Below the pieces are notes generated by a model. It made no database searches and was not told where the DNA came from. It saw only the letters and a program-made list of their open reading frames with translations. This document shows, piece after piece, positions 61,112 through 64,000 of a stretch of 64,000 bases of DNA. The stretch's first letter is position 1. Every line of letters starts with the position of its first letter. Made by a program: the position numbers and the translations under genes. This DNA is from Alphaproteobacteria bacterium (GTDB lineage Bacteria > Myxococcota_A > UBA796 > GCA-2862545). The DNA lies in contig JACKEP010000016.1 of the NCBI GenBank assembly GCA_020632915.1, forward strand, positions 1 to 64,000, read 5' to 3'.

Positions 61112-64000
61112 ATGTCCGTTGCACGCACCCTTTGGCTCCTCGCGCCGCTCGCGCTGTCCGCCTGCATCATCCCCGAGTGGATGCTGACCATCCAGCTCGA
61201 CCGCGATCGCGACGGCATCTACACGGACGTCGTGGGCGCCGGGCTCGACTGCGACGACATGGATCCGGACGTGCATCCCGGCGCCACGGAGATCTGCGGC
61301 AACGGCATCGACGACGACTGCGATCACCGCATCGACGAGCCTGAGGACGCCATCGGTGCGCGGACGTGGTTCCAGGACGAGGACGCCGACGGCTTCGCCG
61401 ATCCGGCCAAGCCGATCCTGGCCTGCGCGCAGCCCGACCACACGACCGAGGTCGAGCTGGCCACCGACTGCGACGATCGCAACGACACCGTGTTCCCCGG
61501 CGCCCCGGAGCGCTGTGACGACGAGGTCGACAACGACTGCGACGGCGAGGTCGACGAGCTGGACGCGAGCAGCACGATCTACCGCGACGTCGACGGCGAC
61601 GGCTTCGCCGCTGCCGACGCCGCCACGCTCGTCAGCTGCACGCTCATTGCCGGGTACACGGATCAGCTCGGCGACTGCGACGACGCCAACGCCTCGGTGC
61701 ACCCCGGCGCCGTCGAGATTCCCTACGACGGTCGGGACAACGCCTGCGACGGCGGCGACGACTTCGACCTGGACGCGGACGGCTCGCGCGTCGACCCCGC
61801 GTTCGCCGACAGCCCCATCCTCGACGCGACGTACGCCCCCAGTGGCCCGCTCGACTGCGACGACCGCGATGCCACCATCCGTCCGACCGTGGCCGAGACC
61901 TGGTACGACGGCATCGACCAGGACTGCGACGGCGGGGACGACTACGACGCGGATGGGGACGGCGAGCGCGCGCTGGCCCACGGCGGCACCGACTGCGACG
62001 ACACCAACCCGAACGTGGGTGCGACCCGTCGGGAGATTCCGTACAACGGCGTCGACGAGAACTGCATCCCGGCGGACGACGACGACGTCGACCTCGACGG
62101 CCATCCGGGCGGCGCGGCGGGTGACGACTGCGACGACCACGATCCGTACGTGTGGGACCTCTGCGAGACCTGCCACGACCACGACCGCGATGGTCACTGG
62201 ACGGGGTGCGACGCGTACGACCCCGAGGACCACCCGTTCGACTGCGACGACAGCCAGCAGGACGGGTGGCGGGTGTGGGACTCGTGCGCGACGTGCCAGG
62301 ACCACGACGGCGACGGGCGCTGGACCGGCTGCGACGACTACGTCGGCCCCGAGGACTGCGACGACTCCGACAGCCCGCGCGCGCCGTACGTCTGGACCAA
62401 CTGCGCCCAGTGCGTCGACAAGGACGGGGACGGTCGGTACGTCGAGTGCAACCTGTTCCAGGGCGCGACGTTCCCGCAGGACTGCGACGACACCATCGTC
62501 AACGCCTGGGCGGACTGCAGCAACTGCGAGGACGACGACGGGGACGGCTACGGCCGCGGGGCCTGTGACACCGGCCCCCTCGACTGCGACGACACCGATC
62601 GCGACATGTGGACGACGTGCGGCACCTGCGTGGATGCCGACGACGACGGCTCCCGGACCGGCTGCGACGCCTACCGCTACCTCCCCTACGACTGCGACGA
62701 CGCCGACCCCGCCACCGGCGGCCAGAACTGGGAGGTCATGGGCGACGGCATCGACCAGGACTGCAACGGCCTCGACCTGACCGTGTCCGACGCCAGCGGC
62801 CTCTTCGTCGCGGACTACGGCCAGGACGTCGCGACCTGCGGCGCCTCGACCTTCCCCTGCGCGTCCCCCGGCTACGCGGCCCCGCTGGCGTTCGCTGCGG
62901 GCAAGGTGCTGTTCCTGGCGGCCGGGACGTACGACGGGTTCGAGACGGAGGTCAGCGTGTACGGCGGGTATGCGCCGTGGACGTGGGAAGAGGACTGGGG
63001 GGAGACGGTGCTGGTCGCCACGTCCGAAGCAGCGATCTCGACACTCGGGTCTCACGCGGAATTGCGCAACTTGAACGCGACCGGCCTGCCAAACGTCTCG
63101 AGCTCGGCAGTGCGGATGGCATCAACTTGGTCCCGCCTCATCGGAGTCTACGCCGAGGCGGAAACGTCCGCGGGAGCATGCAGCGTTGTGGTTGTCGACG
63201 CGCAACACGCTAGCATCGAGTCGACCGTTGTCCGTGGTGGCGGCTCTGCCTCGCAGAACAATGGCGTGCTGTGGTACGCGTCTTCTACCGGCGGCGAACT
63301 GGAAATCACCGAAACATCGATCGACTTGCTTGGCGGTTCGGACTCCCGAACAAACGGCCTTACCACATGGGGGGGCCACCTGACCGCCGAGGGCATCGAC
63401 GTGGTCGTTTCTGGAGGTCGCGACGTGAACGGACTCACCGTCGTGCAGACTGGGTGGACGGTTGGTGATTTCATGATTCTGGATTCCCGCTTCTCGGTTG
63501 AGTCGACGAACTCTGCGGCAACCGTGACGGGCATCGGCGTTCCGAGGCCAGCAGATGTTGACCTGCGCCGCGTCAACGTGTCCGTCGCCTCTGGCGGCCA
63601 CACGATCGGCATCGCACACGGTGACGGTACAGGTGGATCGTCGACGCGACCGATGCACATTGAGAGCAGCGCCGTCTCTTCCGTGGGCGACTTCGCGATT
63701 GGGGTAAAGGCTTCGACTAGCGGCGTCCAGGGTGCGATGTCCATCGTCGGGAGCACACTGTCGGCTGAAGGTCCCAACGGGGGAATCGCGCTCTCCTTGA
63801 ACCAAGTCAATGGCGTGGCGATCGACACGATCCTCTTGGCGACTGGTTCGGCAGTCTCGGGCAACAACAGCATCTCGTTCGACCACGTCTGGATTGACTC
63901 ACCTTGCTTGTGGCTGGCAACGGACAACGCCCCAGCCTGTGGATACGACGACACCAGTGCATTCGCGGTATGCAGAGACGGCCAGTGCGGCGACTCCAAT
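61112..64000 (+). CDS. Large MopE-type surface lipoprotein with beta-helix C-terminus (partial)
   Basis: An exported protein of at least 963 residues that continues past the right edge. The signal MSVARTLWLLAPLALSAC ends in a lipobox. About 11 acidic Cys repeats follow, of the type DCDDxDxxxxPGAxExCDGxDxDCDG, for example LDCDDMDPDVHPGATEICGN, TDCDDRNDTVFPGAPERCDD and LDCDDRDATIRPTVAETWYDG. They are expected to bind calcium and resemble MopE and cell-surface proteins of myxobacteria. After about residue 555 the sequence changes to a parallel beta-helix-like region (LRNLNATGLP; ASIESTVVRGGG; LEITETSIDLLGG), preceded by a YDGF/VYGGYAPW adhesin-type turn. GC content drops by roughly ten points at this switch. 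ATG 61112 has GAGG six bases before it. Confidence 0.85.
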   Translation, partial: MSVARTLWLLAPLALSACIIPEWMLTIQLDRDRDGIYTDVVGAGLDCDDMDPDVHPGATEICGNGIDDDCDHRIDEPEDAIGARTWFQDEDADGFADPAKPILACAQPDHTTEVELATDCDDRNDTVFPGAPERCDDEVDNDCDGEVDELDASSTIYRDVDGDGFAAADAATLVSCTLIAGYTDQLGDCDDANASVHPGAVEIPYDGRDNACDGGDDFDLDADGSRVDPAFADSPILDATYAPSGPLDCDDRDATIRPTVAETWYDGIDQDCDGGDDYDADGDGERALAHGGTDCDDTNPNVGATRREIPYNGVDENCIPADDDDVDLDGHPGGAAGDDCDDHDPYVWDLCETCHDHDRDGHWTGCDAYDPEDHPFDCDDSQQDGWRVWDSCATCQDHDGDGRWTGCDDYVGPEDCDDSDSPRAPYVWTNCAQCVDKDGDGRYVECNLFQGATFPQDCDDTIVNAWADCSNCEDDDGDGYGRGACDTGPLDCDDTDRDMWTTCGTCVDADDDGSRTGCDAYRYLPYDCDDADPATGGQNWEVMGDGIDQDCNGLDLTVSDASGLFVADYGQDVATCGASTFPCASPGYAAPLAFAAGKVLFLAAGTYDGFETEVSVYGGYAPWTWEEDWGETVLVATSEAAISTLGSHAELRNLNATGLPNVSSSAVRMASTWSRLIGVYAEAETSAGACSVVVVDAQHASIESTVVRGGGSASQNNGVLWYASSTGGELEITETSIDLLGGSDSRTNGLTTWGGHLTAEGIDVVVSGGRDVNGLTVVQTGWTVGDFMILDSRFSVESTNSAATVTGIGVPRPADVDLRRVNVSVASGGHTIGIAHGDGTGGSSTRPMHIESSAVSSVGDFAIGVKASTSGVQGAMSIVGSTLSAEGPNGGIALSLNQVNGVAIDTILLATGSAVSGNNSISFDHVWIDSPCLWLATDNAPACGYDDTSAFAVCRDGQCGDSN

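Noticed and set aside
61112..62780. The repeated GACTGCGACGAC pattern looked like a tandem DNA repeat or CRISPR
   Set aside because: Spacing follows the protein repeat (DCDD) and varies; it is codon-level repetition in a coding gene.
60749..63055. A 768-codon minus-strand frame opposite the MopE-like gene
   Set aside because: Val/Ala/Arg-rich repeats mirror the Asp codons of the sense strand; no ribosome site or signal.

Overview
The window is a very GC-rich (about 70% or more), densely coded bacterial segment. Short gaps, frequent 4-bp ATGA/GTGA start-stop overlaps, GTG starts, many Cys-anchored lipoproteins with Asp/Thr-rich linkers, MopE-type DCDD repeat proteins, RCC1-like lipoproteins, PEGA-domain and zinc-ribbon proteins, and several sigma-54 activators together suggest Myxococcota or a related deltaproteobacterial lineage. 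That is an inference from gene style; no rRNA or marker phylogeny is present here.

Region 1 (1-7.8 kb) is a metal-resistance locus, most likely copper/silver. It holds a CusB-like RND adaptor (cut by the left edge) and a CusC/TolC-like outer-membrane protein on the minus strand. Divergent from them are a membrane histidine kinase and an NtrC-type response regulator, followed by a CopA-type P1B-ATPase. Three transcription units each have a -24/-12 sigma-54 promoter candidate (two strong, one weaker), and both intergenic regions share a motif GTTTCGCG-N4-TGCGARCG that I predict is the regulator's enhancer site.

Region 2 (7.8-18.4 kb) looks accessory. It has an unknown coiled-coil protein, an array of three GGGACAC/GTGTCCC inverted repeats next to a broken TniB/ExeA-like transposition ATPase, a five-gene operon in which every junction is a 4-bp overlap (epimerase, glycosyltransferase, radical SAM, WG-repeat/O-methyltransferase fusion, histidine-phosphatase/nucleotidyltransferase fusion), and an AbiE-type toxin-antitoxin pair. 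The five-gene operon is the best candidate for an undescribed pathway.

Region 3 (18.5-34.4 kb) holds ychF, a UPF0182 membrane protein, a 35-codon membrane miniprotein, a MopE-like lipoprotein, an M23 lipoprotein, an aldehyde dehydrogenase, a DUF2237 protein, a very large PgsB/CapB-like ligase, a YceI protein, ftsZ and a multi-HTH protein.

Region 4 (34.6-54.3 kb) is core metabolism and envelope. It has a fadN-fadA beta-oxidation operon with a strong hairpin behind it, a bacterial protein resembling the tandem HtrA protease Nma111, a SixA phosphatase, an aminotransferase, a lipoprotein, a Bax-inhibitor-1 family protein, a yfgM-bamB operon, two linked exported proteins, a PEGA-domain protein, an acyl-CoA dehydrogenase, an enoyl-CoA reductase-like SDR and a second sigma-54 activator with a Cys-rich PAS domain.

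Region 5 (54.3-64 kb) has a fused hydantoinase/5-oxoprolinase, a peroxiredoxin lipoprotein, two tandem RCC1-like lipoproteins and a large MopE-type surface protein that runs off the right edge. No tRNA, rRNA or CRISPR array was found.
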